Both the position numbers and the translations under genes were made by a program. Below the pieces are notes generated by a model that was not told the DNA's origin, ran no database searches, and saw nothing but the letters and a program-made list of their open reading frames with translations. This document shows, one piece after another, positions 1-6,510 of a stretch of DNA of 7,365 nt. This DNA is from Candidatus Omnitrophota bacterium (GTDB lineage Bacteria; Omnitrophota; Koll11; Gorgyraeales; Gorgyraeaceae), in the NCBI GenBank assembly GCA_018818505.1, contig JAHIRR010000231.1, positions 1-7,365 on the forward strand, written 5' to 3'. The first letter of the stretch is position 1; the number at the start of each line of letters is the position of its first letter.

Positions 1-1
1 C

Positions 2-319
2 TGGTTGTATGTCCTGGATAATTGCAGGGGCATAGATGTTGTTTTGCATAAGGGCAGGATCGGTGAGATCTATAATATCGGCGGCAGTTATGAAATACCT
101 AATATAAAGCTCACGCGTATAATATTAAAACTCATGGGTAAATCCAGCAAGATGATCAAATATGTACCTGATAGGCTTGGCCATGACAGGCGCTATTCCC
201 TGAGCTCATCTAAGATAAAAAGGCTTGGCTGGCAGCCAACAAAGGATTTTAATGCGGCAATAAAAGAGACGATAGAATGGTACAGGGACAATAAATCGTG
301 GTGGAAGAGGCTAAAATGA
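2..319 (+). CDS. rfbB: dTDP-glucose 4,6-dehydratase, C-terminal part (5' end outside window)
   Basis: This is the last 105 residues of an extended short-chain dehydrogenase/reductase (SDR). The frame is open to the left edge and reads WLYVLDNCRGID, close to the WLYVEDHCRAI block typical of RfbB/RmlB, so the TTG at position 5 is not a real start. Downstream come EIYNIGG, the substrate-binding block DRLGHDRRY (usually DRPGHDRRY) and the C-terminal LGWQP...IKETIEWYRDNKSWW signature. RfbB converts dTDP-glucose to dTDP-4-keto-6-deoxyglucose in the cytoplasm, the second step towards dTDP-rhamnose and other 6-deoxyhexoses. The NAD-binding half and the catalytic YxxxK are outside the window. The stop overlaps the next ATG (ATGA, 316-319), which implies translational coupling. 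The family call is secure; intactness of the missing N-terminus cannot be judged. Confidence 0.93.
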   Translation, partial: WLYVLDNCRGIDVVLHKGRIGEIYNIGGSYEIPNIKLTRIILKLMGKSSKMIKYVPDRLGHDRRYSLSSSKIKRLGWQPTKDFNAAIKETIEWYRDNKSWWKRLK

Positions 320-1620
320 TAAACCAATTAAAATTTAAAGTCACAGATAAAAGCGCGAATATCGGTATAATCGGACTTGGTTATGTGGGTCTTCCACTTG
401 CGGTTGAGTTCGCGAAGGCGGGATTTAGTGTAACAGGTTTTGACGCAGATGCTAAAAAGATCTCGCAGATAAACAAAGGCAGGTCTTACATATCAGATGT
501 TCCGTCAGAAGATGTCAGAGATCTAGCCTCGTCCAAAAAATTAATTGCTACGCCTGACAAGGCTTTACTGAACAAGATGGATGTGATCATTATCTGTGTA
601 CCTACACCTCTTCGCAAGACAAAGGAACCAGACATCTCATTCATACTTTCGGCTACCGAAGATATAGTGCGCAGCCTCAGAAAGGGCCAGCTAATAGTGC
701 TTGAGAGCACGACTTATCCAGGAACTACTGATGAGGTGATTCTCGCTAAGTTGGGCGCAGACAGCCTTAAGGTCGGAAAGGATTTTTTCCTCGCATTCTC
801 TCCTGAACGAGTAGATCCAGGAAATGCTAAATACAAGACAAAGGATATCCCAAAGGTAGTCGGCGGGGTCACTGAAATATGCACAGACTTGACAAAGCTT
901 CTGTATTCGCAGATCATCAAAGAGGTGATCCCTGTTTCCAGCACGCGCTCAGCAGAGATGGTAAAGCTTTTAGAGAATACATTTCGCGCTGTGAACATAG
1001 GCCTTATAAATGAACTTGCGCTCATGTGCAACAAGATGAACCTTGACATCTGGGAGATCATCGACGCTGCCAAGACAAAACCATTTGGGTTTATGCCGTT
1101 TTATCCTGGTCCTGGCTGGGGAGGGCATTGCATTCCGTGCGACCCGATCTATCTTTCGTGGAAGGCGCGCCTGCATGGTTTTGAAGCAAGGTTTATAGAG
1201 CTGGCGGCGGAGATAAACGCGTTTATGCCGCATTATGTTGTGGATAGGATCACTGATGGATTGAATGAACAGAAAAAGGCCTTAAAGGGGTCAAGGATCT
1301 TTATCGTAGGGATTACCTATAAGAAAGACATCAATGATATGAGGGAATCGCCTGCGCTCCCAATAATCAATATGCTCATTGAAAAGGAAGCAAAGCTCCA
1401 GTATCACGATCCTTTGGTGCCGAGTTTTAAAATAGACGGATTGAAGCTCGACTCTATAGATCTGACAAAAGAAAATATCTCTTCAAGCGATTGCGTTGTG
1501 ATCGTGACAGATCATACGACACTGGATTATAAATTAATAGTAGATAATGCAAAGTTGATTCTTGACGCGCGCAATGTGCTGAAAGATTTCAAGAAAAATA
1601 AAAATATTATAACATTATAG
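316..1620 (+). CDS. wbpA: UDP-N-acetyl-hexosamine 6-dehydrogenase (WbpA-type nucleotide sugar dehydrogenase)
   Basis: The 434-aa protein is full length for the UDP-glucose/GDP-mannose dehydrogenase family. An N-terminal Rossmann fold shows GLGYVG at residues 20-25, then CVPTP (94-98), ESTTYPGTT (130-138) and FSPERVDPGN (161-170). The central helical domain has ENTFRAVNIGLINE (220-233). The active-site block is GGHCIPCDP (269-277), with C272 as catalytic thiol. The C-terminal domain begins near VGITYKKDINDMRESP (331-346). The PFGFMPFYPGPG and RFIELAAEIN blocks fit WbpA-like enzymes, which oxidise UDP-GlcNAc (or UDP-GalNAc) to the uronic acid with two NAD+. UDP-glucose as substrate is not excluded. 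ATG 316 is preferred over in-frame GTG 298/301: it has AGAGG five bases upstream and the ATGA overlap with rfbB. C275, where isoleucine is usual, is a small oddity. Confidence 0.88.
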   Translation: MINQLKFKVTDKSANIGIIGLGYVGLPLAVEFAKAGFSVTGFDADAKKISQINKGRSYISDVPSEDVRDLASSKKLIATPDKALLNKMDVIIICVPTPLRKTKEPDISFILSATEDIVRSLRKGQLIVLESTTYPGTTDEVILAKLGADSLKVGKDFFLAFSPERVDPGNAKYKTKDIPKVVGGVTEICTDLTKLLYSQIIKEVIPVSSTRSAEMVKLLENTFRAVNIGLINELALMCNKMNLDIWEIIDAAKTKPFGFMPFYPGPGWGGHCIPCDPIYLSWKARLHGFEARFIELAAEINAFMPHYVVDRITDGLNEQKKALKGSRIFIVGITYKKDINDMRESPALPIINMLIEKEAKLQYHDPLVPSFKIDGLKLDSIDLTKENISSSDCVVIVTDHTTLDYKLIVDNAKLILDARNVLKDFKKNKNIITL

Positions 1621-1640
1621 AAGTAGTGCAGTAAAATGAC

Positions 1641-1789
1641 ACGAAATAACCAAGGTACAAGAAACAATAACCAAATAATAACCAATGACCAAATTCAAAT
1701 AACCAAACGTTGGGATGGAGTGTTTGGTTATTGATTATTGAAATTTGAATATTGTTTGTATCTTGTATCTTGGTTATTGGTTATTTCGT
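1641..1789. repeat. Inverted repeat A, copy 1 (68-nt arms, 13-nt loop)
   Basis: The left arm is 1641-1708, the loop 1709-1721 and the right arm 1722-1789. The outer 13 positions and the inner 11 of the arms are complementary without mismatch. The middle is imperfect, giving roughly two thirds pairing over 68 ungapped positions. The arms are AT-rich and CAA recurs mostly every 7 bases. The element starts 20 nt after the dehydrogenase stop and ends 31 nt before the epimerase start. It matches copy 2 (4819-4973) at 62/68 left-arm and 58/68 right-arm positions without gaps, so this is a dispersed family and not a chance palindrome. It holds no credible gene. Confidence 0.9.
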
Positions 1790-1803
1790 TTATAGAACAG
1801 TAT

Positions 1804-1814
1804 AGGAGAAAGGA
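1804..1814 (+). promoter_or_regulatory. Ribosome binding site of the epimerase gene
   Basis: AGGAG (1804-1808) and a second AGGA (1811-1814) lie 12 and 6 nt before ATG 1821. The nearer one has normal spacing and supports that start. Both lie between the end of repeat A1 and the gene. Confidence 0.7.
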
Positions 1815-1820
1815 ATTTTT

Positions 1821-2753
1821 ATGAAGTTTCTGGTTACAGGCGGCGCTGGTTTTATTGGGTCGCATATTGTTGAAAGCTTAGTAAATAATGGCGATAAGGT
1901 CAGGGTTATTGATGATCTAAGTTCAGGGAGGATTGAAAATTTAGAATCCGTAAGAGGTAAGATAGAGTTTATAGAGGGAGATATTAGGGACAAGGGACAA
2001 GGGACAAGGGTCATGCAGGGGATTGATTATGTCCTGCATCAGGCAGCGCTTAGGAGCGTGCCAAAGTCACTTGGGAATCCAAAACTTTACAACGATGTAA
2101 ACATAAACGGGACATTGAATATCTTGACCGCGGCCAAAGAGGCCAGGGTAAAACGCGTAGTTTTTGCCTCGTCCAGTTCTATCTATGGAGAGACAAAGAC
2201 ACTTCCCAGCAAAGAGGATTTTTACCCGCTCTTGATATCTCCTTACGCTCTTACAAAACTGGCAGGCGAATACTACTGTAGGATTTTCAGTGAGATCTAT
2301 GGGCTGGAGACAGCAAGCCTTCGTTATTTCAATGTGTTTGGGCCAAGGCAGAGCCTTGAGAATGAATACGCTGTTGTTATACCTAAGTTTATAACTTGCA
2401 TACTTAAGGATGAACAGCCGCCTGTTCATGGCGACGGTAAACAAACCAGAGATTTTACGTATGTAGAAAATGTGGTCCAGGCCAATATTAAAGCTGCTAC
2501 AGCTCCGGGAATAAAATGCGAAGTCTTTAATATTGCGTGCGGAAAGGCATACAGCGTATTAGACATAGTTAAATATACAAATAAGATCCTTAAAAAAGAT
2601 ATAAAGCCAAAACTAGGCCCGATAAGGCCGGGAGATGTAAAACACACACTCGCGGACATAAGCAAAGCGAAGAAATTATTAAAATTCGATCCAAAGGTCA
2701 GTTTTGAAGAAGGACTTGCGAAGACGGTGGAGTACTTTAAGAGCGTTACATAG
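1821..2753 (+). CDS. UDP-hexose/UDP-N-acetylhexosamine 4-epimerase (GalE/WbpP-like SDR)
   Basis: The 310-aa protein is the normal length for an extended SDR epimerase. It has the NAD-binding GGAGFIG at residues 7-13, D31 at the end of beta-2, HQAALRSVPKS (73-83), NINGTLN (94-100), ASSSSIYG (116-123), the catalytic pair Y142/K146 in YALTK, and RYFNVFGPRQ (168-177). These blocks match WbpP-like UDP-GlcNAc 4-epimerases best. T276, in GDVKHTLADI, aligns with the gatekeeper position that is Tyr299 in E. coli GalE and Ser in WbpP. A small residue there normally admits N-acetylated substrates, so UDP-GlcNAc/UDP-GalNAc interconversion is inferred, possibly alongside UDP-Glc/UDP-Gal. Next to the WbpA-like enzyme it could lead to UDP-GalNAcA. 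Residues 56-64 are encoded by a gggacaa tandem repeat. Neighbouring spacers hold unrelated inverted repeats. Confidence 0.87.
   Translation: MKFLVTGGAGFIGSHIVESLVNNGDKVRVIDDLSSGRIENLESVRGKIEFIEGDIRDKGQGTRVMQGIDYVLHQAALRSVPKSLGNPKLYNDVNINGTLNILTAAKEARVKRVVFASSSSIYGETKTLPSKEDFYPLLISPYALTKLAGEYYCRIFSEIYGLETASLRYFNVFGPRQSLENEYAVVIPKFITCILKDEQPPVHGDGKQTRDFTYVENVVQANIKAATAPGIKCEVFNIACGKAYSVLDIVKYTNKILKKDIKPKLGPIRPGDVKHTLADISKAKKLLKFDPKVSFEEGLAKTVEYFKSVT
1987..2010 (+). repeat. In-frame 7-bp tandem repeat (gggacaa x3 + ggg)
   Basis: Three perfect gggacaa copies followed by ggg sit inside the epimerase gene. They encode the segment DKGQGTR (residues 57-63) between the conserved GDIRD and the IDYVLHQAA block. 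Because 7 is not a multiple of 3, adding or losing one unit would shift the frame. The unit can also be written CAAGGGA, the same CAA-every-7 pattern as inverted repeat A. Confidence 0.9.
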
Positions 2754-2761
2754 TTGAATGT

Positions 2762-2889
2762 GGAAGTTTCGTAAGGTTTCGTGATGTTGCGTAAAGTTTC
2801 GTAAAGTTACAAAAAAGACTAGAATTTAAACGTTGTTAATGCAACCTTACGCAACTTGACGAAACCTAACGCAACTTTACGAAACCTCC
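2762..2889. repeat. Inverted repeat B: arms of 10-bp units (49-nt arms, 30-nt loop)
   Basis: The arms are 2762-2810 and 2841-2889 and pair at 40 of 49 positions with no gaps. Within each arm GTT recurs exactly every 10 bases, in units such as gtttcgtaag, gttgcgtaaa and gtttcgtaaa. The loop (2811-2840) is AT-rich. The element begins 8 nt after the epimerase stop and ends 19 nt before the gmd start, so it fills the spacer. There is no T-run after the second arm, so it is not a standard intrinsic terminator. It is unrelated in sequence to repeat A. Confidence 0.9.
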
Positions 2890-2904
2890 GCGTTATACAG
2901 GAGG
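2885..2904 (+). promoter_or_regulatory. gmd ribosome binding site with an upstream complementary CCTCC
   Basis: AGGAGG (2899-2904) lies 4 nt before ATG 2909 and is a near-perfect SD sequence. CCTCC at 2885-2889, the last bases of repeat B's right arm, can pair with GGAGG 2900-2904 across a 10-nt loop and mask it. The same CCTCC also belongs to the large repeat B hairpin, so the two pairings exclude each other. The SD call is firm; the switch is inferred. Confidence 0.6.
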
Positions 2905-2908
2905 AGAA

Positions 2909-3880
2909 ATGAAGAAAGCATTAATCACAGGCATTACCGGTCAAGATGGCGCGTATTTATCAAGGCTGCTGCTGGAAAAAGGCTACGAGGTCCATGGCAT
3001 TGTAAGGCGGGTTGCGCTGGAAGACCCTGAACACCGGCTCTGGCGCATAAAGGATGTGTTGGGGAAATTAAAGCTTCATTCCGGTTCCCTTGAGAGCTAT
3101 GCCAGCTTATTTGACGTGGTAGAAAAAGTAAAGCCTGATGAATGTTATCATTTGGGCGCGCAGAGTTTTGTTAGTTATTCTTTTGAAGATGAATTTTCAA
3201 CGATCAATACAAATATCAACGGGACCCATTACATTTTATCGTCGATAAAGAATAAGGCGCCTAAATGCAGGTTCTACTTCGCGGCTAGTAGTGAACAATT
3301 TGGCCATGTCAGGGAGGTGCCGCAGAAAGAGACCACGCCATTTTATCCGCGTTCGCCATATGGCATCTCGAAAGTAGCTGGTTTTGATCTGACCCGTAAT
3401 TATCGCGAGGCATATGGCCTCTTTGCGTGCAATGGCATACTTTTCAACCACGAATCCCCCCTGCGCGGCTATGAATTTGTAACGCGTAAGATATCAAGAG
3501 GCGCTGCCATGATAAAAAAGGGTATTGCTAAAGAATTACGTCTTGGCAACCTGGATGCTAAGAGGGATTGGGGTTTTGCGGCAGACTTCACTGAAGCGAT
3601 GTATTTAATGCTCCAGCAGGATAAACCTGACGACTATGTGATAGCTACAGGCGAGACACATACGGTAAAGGAATTCGCAGAGCTTGCCTTTAAACATGCA
3701 GGCCTTGACTGGAAAGAGTATGTAAAGGTAGATGAGTTATTATTTCGTCCTGCCGAGGTCCATGAGCTCAGAGGCGACTGCGCTAAAGCCAAAAAAGTAT
3801 TAAACTGGAAACCAAAGGTCGGTTTTGAAGAATTGGTCAAGATGATGGTGGACGAGGATTTAAAAAGGATCAAGGTATGA
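2909..3880 (+). CDS. gmd: GDP-mannose 4,6-dehydratase
   Basis: The 323-aa protein is a complete, rather short member of the Gmd family. It has the nucleotide-binding GITGQDG at residues 8-14, [12 protein letters not shown] (81-92), NINGTHYIL (102-110), AASSEQFG (125-132) with S128/E129, and the catalytic Y151/K155 in YGISK. The family-specific [16 protein letters not shown] block (180-195) and [16 protein letters not shown] (212-227) follow. PLRG replaces the PRRG of E. coli Gmd, a variant I believe some Gmd subfamilies share. The enzyme turns GDP-mannose into GDP-4-keto-6-deoxymannose, the branch point to GDP-fucose, GDP-rhamnose and GDP-perosamine. No reductase (Fcl/Rmd) or aminotransferase for the next step is in the window. 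A strong SD precedes ATG 2909, and the stop overlaps the following ATG (ATGA, 3877-3880). Confidence 0.92.
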   Translation: MKKALITGITGQDGAYLSRLLLEKGYEVHGIVRRVALEDPEHRLWRIKDVLGKLKLHSGSLESYASLFDVVEKVKPDECYHLGAQSFVSYSFEDEFSTINTNINGTHYILSSIKNKAPKCRFYFAASSEQFGHVREVPQKETTPFYPRSPYGISKVAGFDLTRNYREAYGLFACNGILFNHESPLRGYEFVTRKISRGAAMIKKGIAKELRLGNLDAKRDWGFAADFTEAMYLMLQQDKPDDYVIATGETHTVKEFAELAFKHAGLDWKEYVKVDELLFRPAEVHELRGDCAKAKKVLNWKPKVGFEELVKMMVDEDLKRIKV

Positions 3881-4806
3881 CAAAGACAACATTGATCACA
3901 GGTGGCGCGGGGTTTTTAGGTTCGCATTTGTGCGAGCGCTTCCTGAAAGAGGGCTATAAAGTCATTTGCATGGATAATCTTATAACAGGCGCTCTTTCTA
4001 ACATTTCCCATCTTGAAAAAAATCCTGACTTTAAATTCATAAAACATGATGTATCTAAATACATAGATATAGAAGATAAAATAAACCTGGTCCTGCATTT
4101 CGCTTCTCCCGCAAGCCCTATTGATTACCTGAATTATCCTATACAGACTCTCAAGGTCGGTTCATTGGGCACGCATAACGCGCTGGGCGTGGCAAAGGAG
4201 AAAAAGGCGGGGTTTTTGCTGGCGTCTACTTCTGAAGTTTACGGAGATCCAAAGATCCACCCTCAGCCAGAGACTTATTATGGCCATGTGAACTGCATCG
4301 GGCCGCGCGGCGTCTACGACGAGGCCAAGCGTTTTGCAGAGGCTATTACAATGGCTTATCATAAGACGCACGGTCTTGATACTCATATAGTAAGGATATT
4401 CAATACGTATGGAAAAAATATGAGAAGGAACGATGGCAGGGCAATCCCTAATTTTATAAGCCAGGCACTAAAGAATGAGCCGATAACCGTGTATGGCAAG
4501 GGTTCTCAGACCAGGAGTTTTTGTTTTGTATCCGATCTTATTGAGGGTATTTATTTATTGAGCCAATCTGATATCCATGGCCCTGTAAATATAGGCAATC
4601 CTGTAGAATTAAGCATCATAGGCCTTGCCAAAGAAATAATAAAACTCACAGGAAGTCAAAGCAAGATCATCCATAAAGATCTTCCAGAAGATGACCCAAA
4701 GGTCAGACAGCCAGATATAACCAGAGCGGCAAAACTTCTTAAGTGGAAACCAAGAGTAAAGCTGGAAGAGGGATTAAGGGAGACAATAAGGTGGTTTAAA
4801 CAATAA
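3877..4806 (+). CDS. uxs: UDP-glucuronate decarboxylase (UDP-xylose synthase)
   Basis: The 309-aa protein is full length for a bacterial UXS. It carries GGAGFLG at residues 9-15, MDNLITG (32-38), [23 protein letters not shown] (74-96), [10 protein letters not shown] (116-125) with S119/E120, the family-specific [11 protein letters not shown] (142-152) with catalytic Y147/K151, RIFNTYG (173-179), and [12 protein letters not shown] (211-222). The HFASPAS and [11 protein letters not shown] blocks separate it from GalE and RfbB. It converts UDP-glucuronate to UDP-xylose and CO2 in the cytoplasm through an NAD+-bound 4-keto intermediate. The start overlaps the gmd stop, with AAGGA 7 nt upstream, so gmd and uxs are probably co-translated. 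Its substrate UDP-GlcA must come from a UDP-glucose dehydrogenase. The dehydrogenase at 316-1620 looks like a HexNAc enzyme, so that source is uncertain. Confidence 0.9.
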   Translation: MTKTTLITGGAGFLGSHLCERFLKEGYKVICMDNLITGALSNISHLEKNPDFKFIKHDVSKYIDIEDKINLVLHFASPASPIDYLNYPIQTLKVGSLGTHNALGVAKEKKAGFLLASTSEVYGDPKIHPQPETYYGHVNCIGPRGVYDEAKRFAEAITMAYHKTHGLDTHIVRIFNTYGKNMRRNDGRAIPNFISQALKNEPITVYGKGSQTRSFCFVSDLIEGIYLLSQSDIHGPVNIGNPVELSIIGLAKEIIKLTGSQSKIIHKDLPEDDPKVRQPDITRAAKLLKWKPRVKLEEGLRETIRWFKQ

Positions 4807-4818
4807 ATCTAAACTAAG

Positions 4819-4973
4819 ACGAAATAACCAAGATACAAGAAACAATAACCAAACAATGACCAATTACCAAATTCCAAAAACCAAACAAGGTGATCAGCGG
4901 ACATGGTTTGGTTATTGGTTATTGAATATTGAAAATTGTTTGGTGATTGTAACTTGGTTATTGGTTATTTCAT
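4819..4973. repeat. Inverted repeat A, copy 2 (68-nt arms, 19-nt loop), overlapping a gene start
   Basis: The left arm is 4819-4886, the loop 4887-4905 and the right arm 4906-4973. Arm lengths equal those of copy 1 (1641-1789); the loop is 6 nt longer, so reading frame across the element is preserved between copies. The outermost ends pair (acgaaataacca against tggttatttcat, one mismatch). The element begins 12 nt after the uxs stop. It contains the ATG of the wzi-like gene at 4856, and codes for residues 1-39 of that protein. No SD-like sequence precedes this ATG. Confidence 0.9.
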
Positions 4974-6505
4974 TAGTTGCTTTACTCTTCCCTGGTATTT
5001 CAGAGTCTTCTCCGTCAGTGGATGTGCCTCTCAGGCACTGGAGCTACGACGCTATAGAGAAATTGGCCATATTGGACCTTGCTGATATCGCGGATATTGG
5101 TTTCAGGCCTGTCTCCCGCATAAAAATGGCGCATATGATAAAAATCGCCATTGAAAAGTCAGCTGACTATGAGCAAAGTTTTGAATGGGCAGAGCAGGAG
5201 TATTTAGAGGTACTTTTATATAATCTGATAGATGAGTTCAGGGAAGAATTAGTTACGATAGGGGTCGATGTTGCCGCGGTCAGTGATGATGGGCCCAGGA
5301 AATATATCTTAAAGGCGCCAGAACTGAATGTTGAAAAGATCTACGCGAATATCGATTCAGAACAGCGGCTCTTTGAAAATAAAGAAGGCTGGAAACTGAA
5401 AGACGGCTTTAATCTTCGAGCCAGGTTAAATACATGGGCAAAGGCCGCGGATCTCTTTGCGATCTCTTTAACCCCTGGCCTCAGGTACGCTCCCGATGAG
5501 ATAGACGCGGATTTAGAAAAAGGCCATATAAGAGTTGCCCACCCCAGTTTTAATATGGAACTTTCAATGGGCCGCAGTTCAATGTGGTGGGGGCCGGGCT
5601 TTGATGGCGCATTGCTTTTAACAGATAATGCCTTTCCTTTGGATATGGTAAAGTGGAACAATATATATCCTTTCAGGCTGCCATTTATTTTAAGAAAGAT
5701 CGGCAGGTTTAACGCGCAATTTTTTGTCTCCAGGCTTGAGGATAAAAGGACTGTGCCTGGGGCGTTTGTGACAGGCTGGCGCCTGGATTATACCCCGTGG
5801 AATTTTCTGAAATTCGGATTTGGGCATATTCTGATGCACGGCGGCAAGGGTGTAAAAAAACTTGGTTTTGCTAATTTCTGGAGTTCCGCGTCGCTGGTAT
5901 TCAGCGCGGCAGGCGGCGGAACCGAGATAGAGAATCATATAATCTCAGGGGATGTCCAATTATTTATCCGGCGCATAGATAGATTTTTGCCGATCGCGAC
6001 AGGCGCAAAATTATATACAGAATGGGGCGCGGAAGACGAGGCAGGGAATATTCCGATAAATCTAGCCTCCATCACAGGGATTTATTTTACGGATGTATTT
6101 AAAATCTCAGGGTTTGATGGTAAGATAGAGTTTGCCAAACTTGACGATATCTTTTACGACCATTTTAGATATGCCTCGGGTTATACGCGGCGGGGAAGTA
6201 TAATAGGCCATCACATAGGAGGCGATTCAGAGGAGATGGCGGCAACAGCTATATTTAATCTTCCCCGGGAATACAGCATGAGCACCACCTTCAGTCATCA
6301 GCGCCGGGGCCTCCAAAAGGCCAGTGTTGAGACCGTAAATGAGTTAAGAATAGAATTTAGTGTAATAGATGCCTTGAAGATGTATAATATATGCGGCATT
6401 GAAGTCGATGCATTCTACGAATTCGAAGACATAGATAATTACGATAATACTTCAAACGCGGCAAAAAATCATATTATAGGCGTGGAGGCAAGGAGAAAGT
6501 TTTAA
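4856..6505 (+). CDS. Wzi-family outer-membrane capsule assembly protein
   Basis: The 549-aa protein appears complete. Residues 28-46 form a hydrophobic stretch (CLVIVTWLLVISLVALLFP) preceded by K8, K10 and R15, read as a signal peptide with an unusually long n-region. Residues 58-100 (HWSYDAIEKL...RPVSRIKMA) look like an SLH-type helical module. The family signature is GRSSMWWGPG (239-248) with GALLLTDNAFP (251-261), followed by strand-rich sequence. The protein ends in Phe, as many outer-membrane beta-barrels do. Wzi proteins attach or organise capsule at the outer membrane, which fits the export gene downstream. The first 39 residues are encoded by inverted repeat A2 and no SD precedes ATG 4856. 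The next in-frame ATG (about 5126) would delete both signal and SLH-like parts, so a start inside the repeat is likely; GTG/TTG codons within it are alternatives. Confidence 0.82.
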   Translation: MTNYQIPKTKQGDQRTWFGYWLLNIENCLVIVTWLLVISLVALLFPGISESSPSVDVPLRHWSYDAIEKLAILDLADIADIGFRPVSRIKMAHMIKIAIEKSADYEQSFEWAEQEYLEVLLYNLIDEFREELVTIGVDVAAVSDDGPRKYILKAPELNVEKIYANIDSEQRLFENKEGWKLKDGFNLRARLNTWAKAADLFAISLTPGLRYAPDEIDADLEKGHIRVAHPSFNMELSMGRSSMWWGPGFDGALLLTDNAFPLDMVKWNNIYPFRLPFILRKIGRFNAQFFVSRLEDKRTVPGAFVTGWRLDYTPWNFLKFGFGHILMHGGKGVKKLGFANFWSSASLVFSAAGGGTEIENHIISGDVQLFIRRIDRFLPIATGAKLYTEWGAEDEAGNIPINLASITGIYFTDVFKISGFDGKIEFAKLDDIFYDHFRYASGYTRRGSIIGHHIGGDSEEMAATAIFNLPREYSMSTTFSHQRRGLQKASVETVNELRIEFSVIDALKMYNICGIEVDAFYEFEDIDNYDNTSNAAKNHIIGVEARRKF

Positions 6506-6510
6506 TGAAT

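Noticed and set aside
298..315. Earlier in-frame GTG starts (298, 301) for the dehydrogenase
   Set aside because: ATG 316 has AGAGG at the right spacing and an ATGA overlap with rfbB; the extra six residues add nothing conserved.
1738..1824. Small TTG-started frame in the right arm of repeat A1 ending in the TGA that overlaps the epimerase ATG
   Set aside because: There is no SD for the TTG, and the peptide is simply the repeat read through. It is useful only as a comparison with copy A2.
2691..2711. 21-base stretch nearly identical (20/21) to 3812-3832 in gmd
   Set aside because: Both encode the PKV-FEE motif common at the C-terminus of extended SDRs; shared ancestry and codon use explain it without recombination.
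2811..2840. Promoter in the AT-rich loop of repeat B
   Set aside because: No convincing -35/-10 pair with proper spacing is visible, and the genes are co-directional with likely read-through.
1641..2889. CRISPR array
   Set aside because: The repeats are short-unit inverted arrays without constant repeats alternating with unique spacers, and there are no cas genes.
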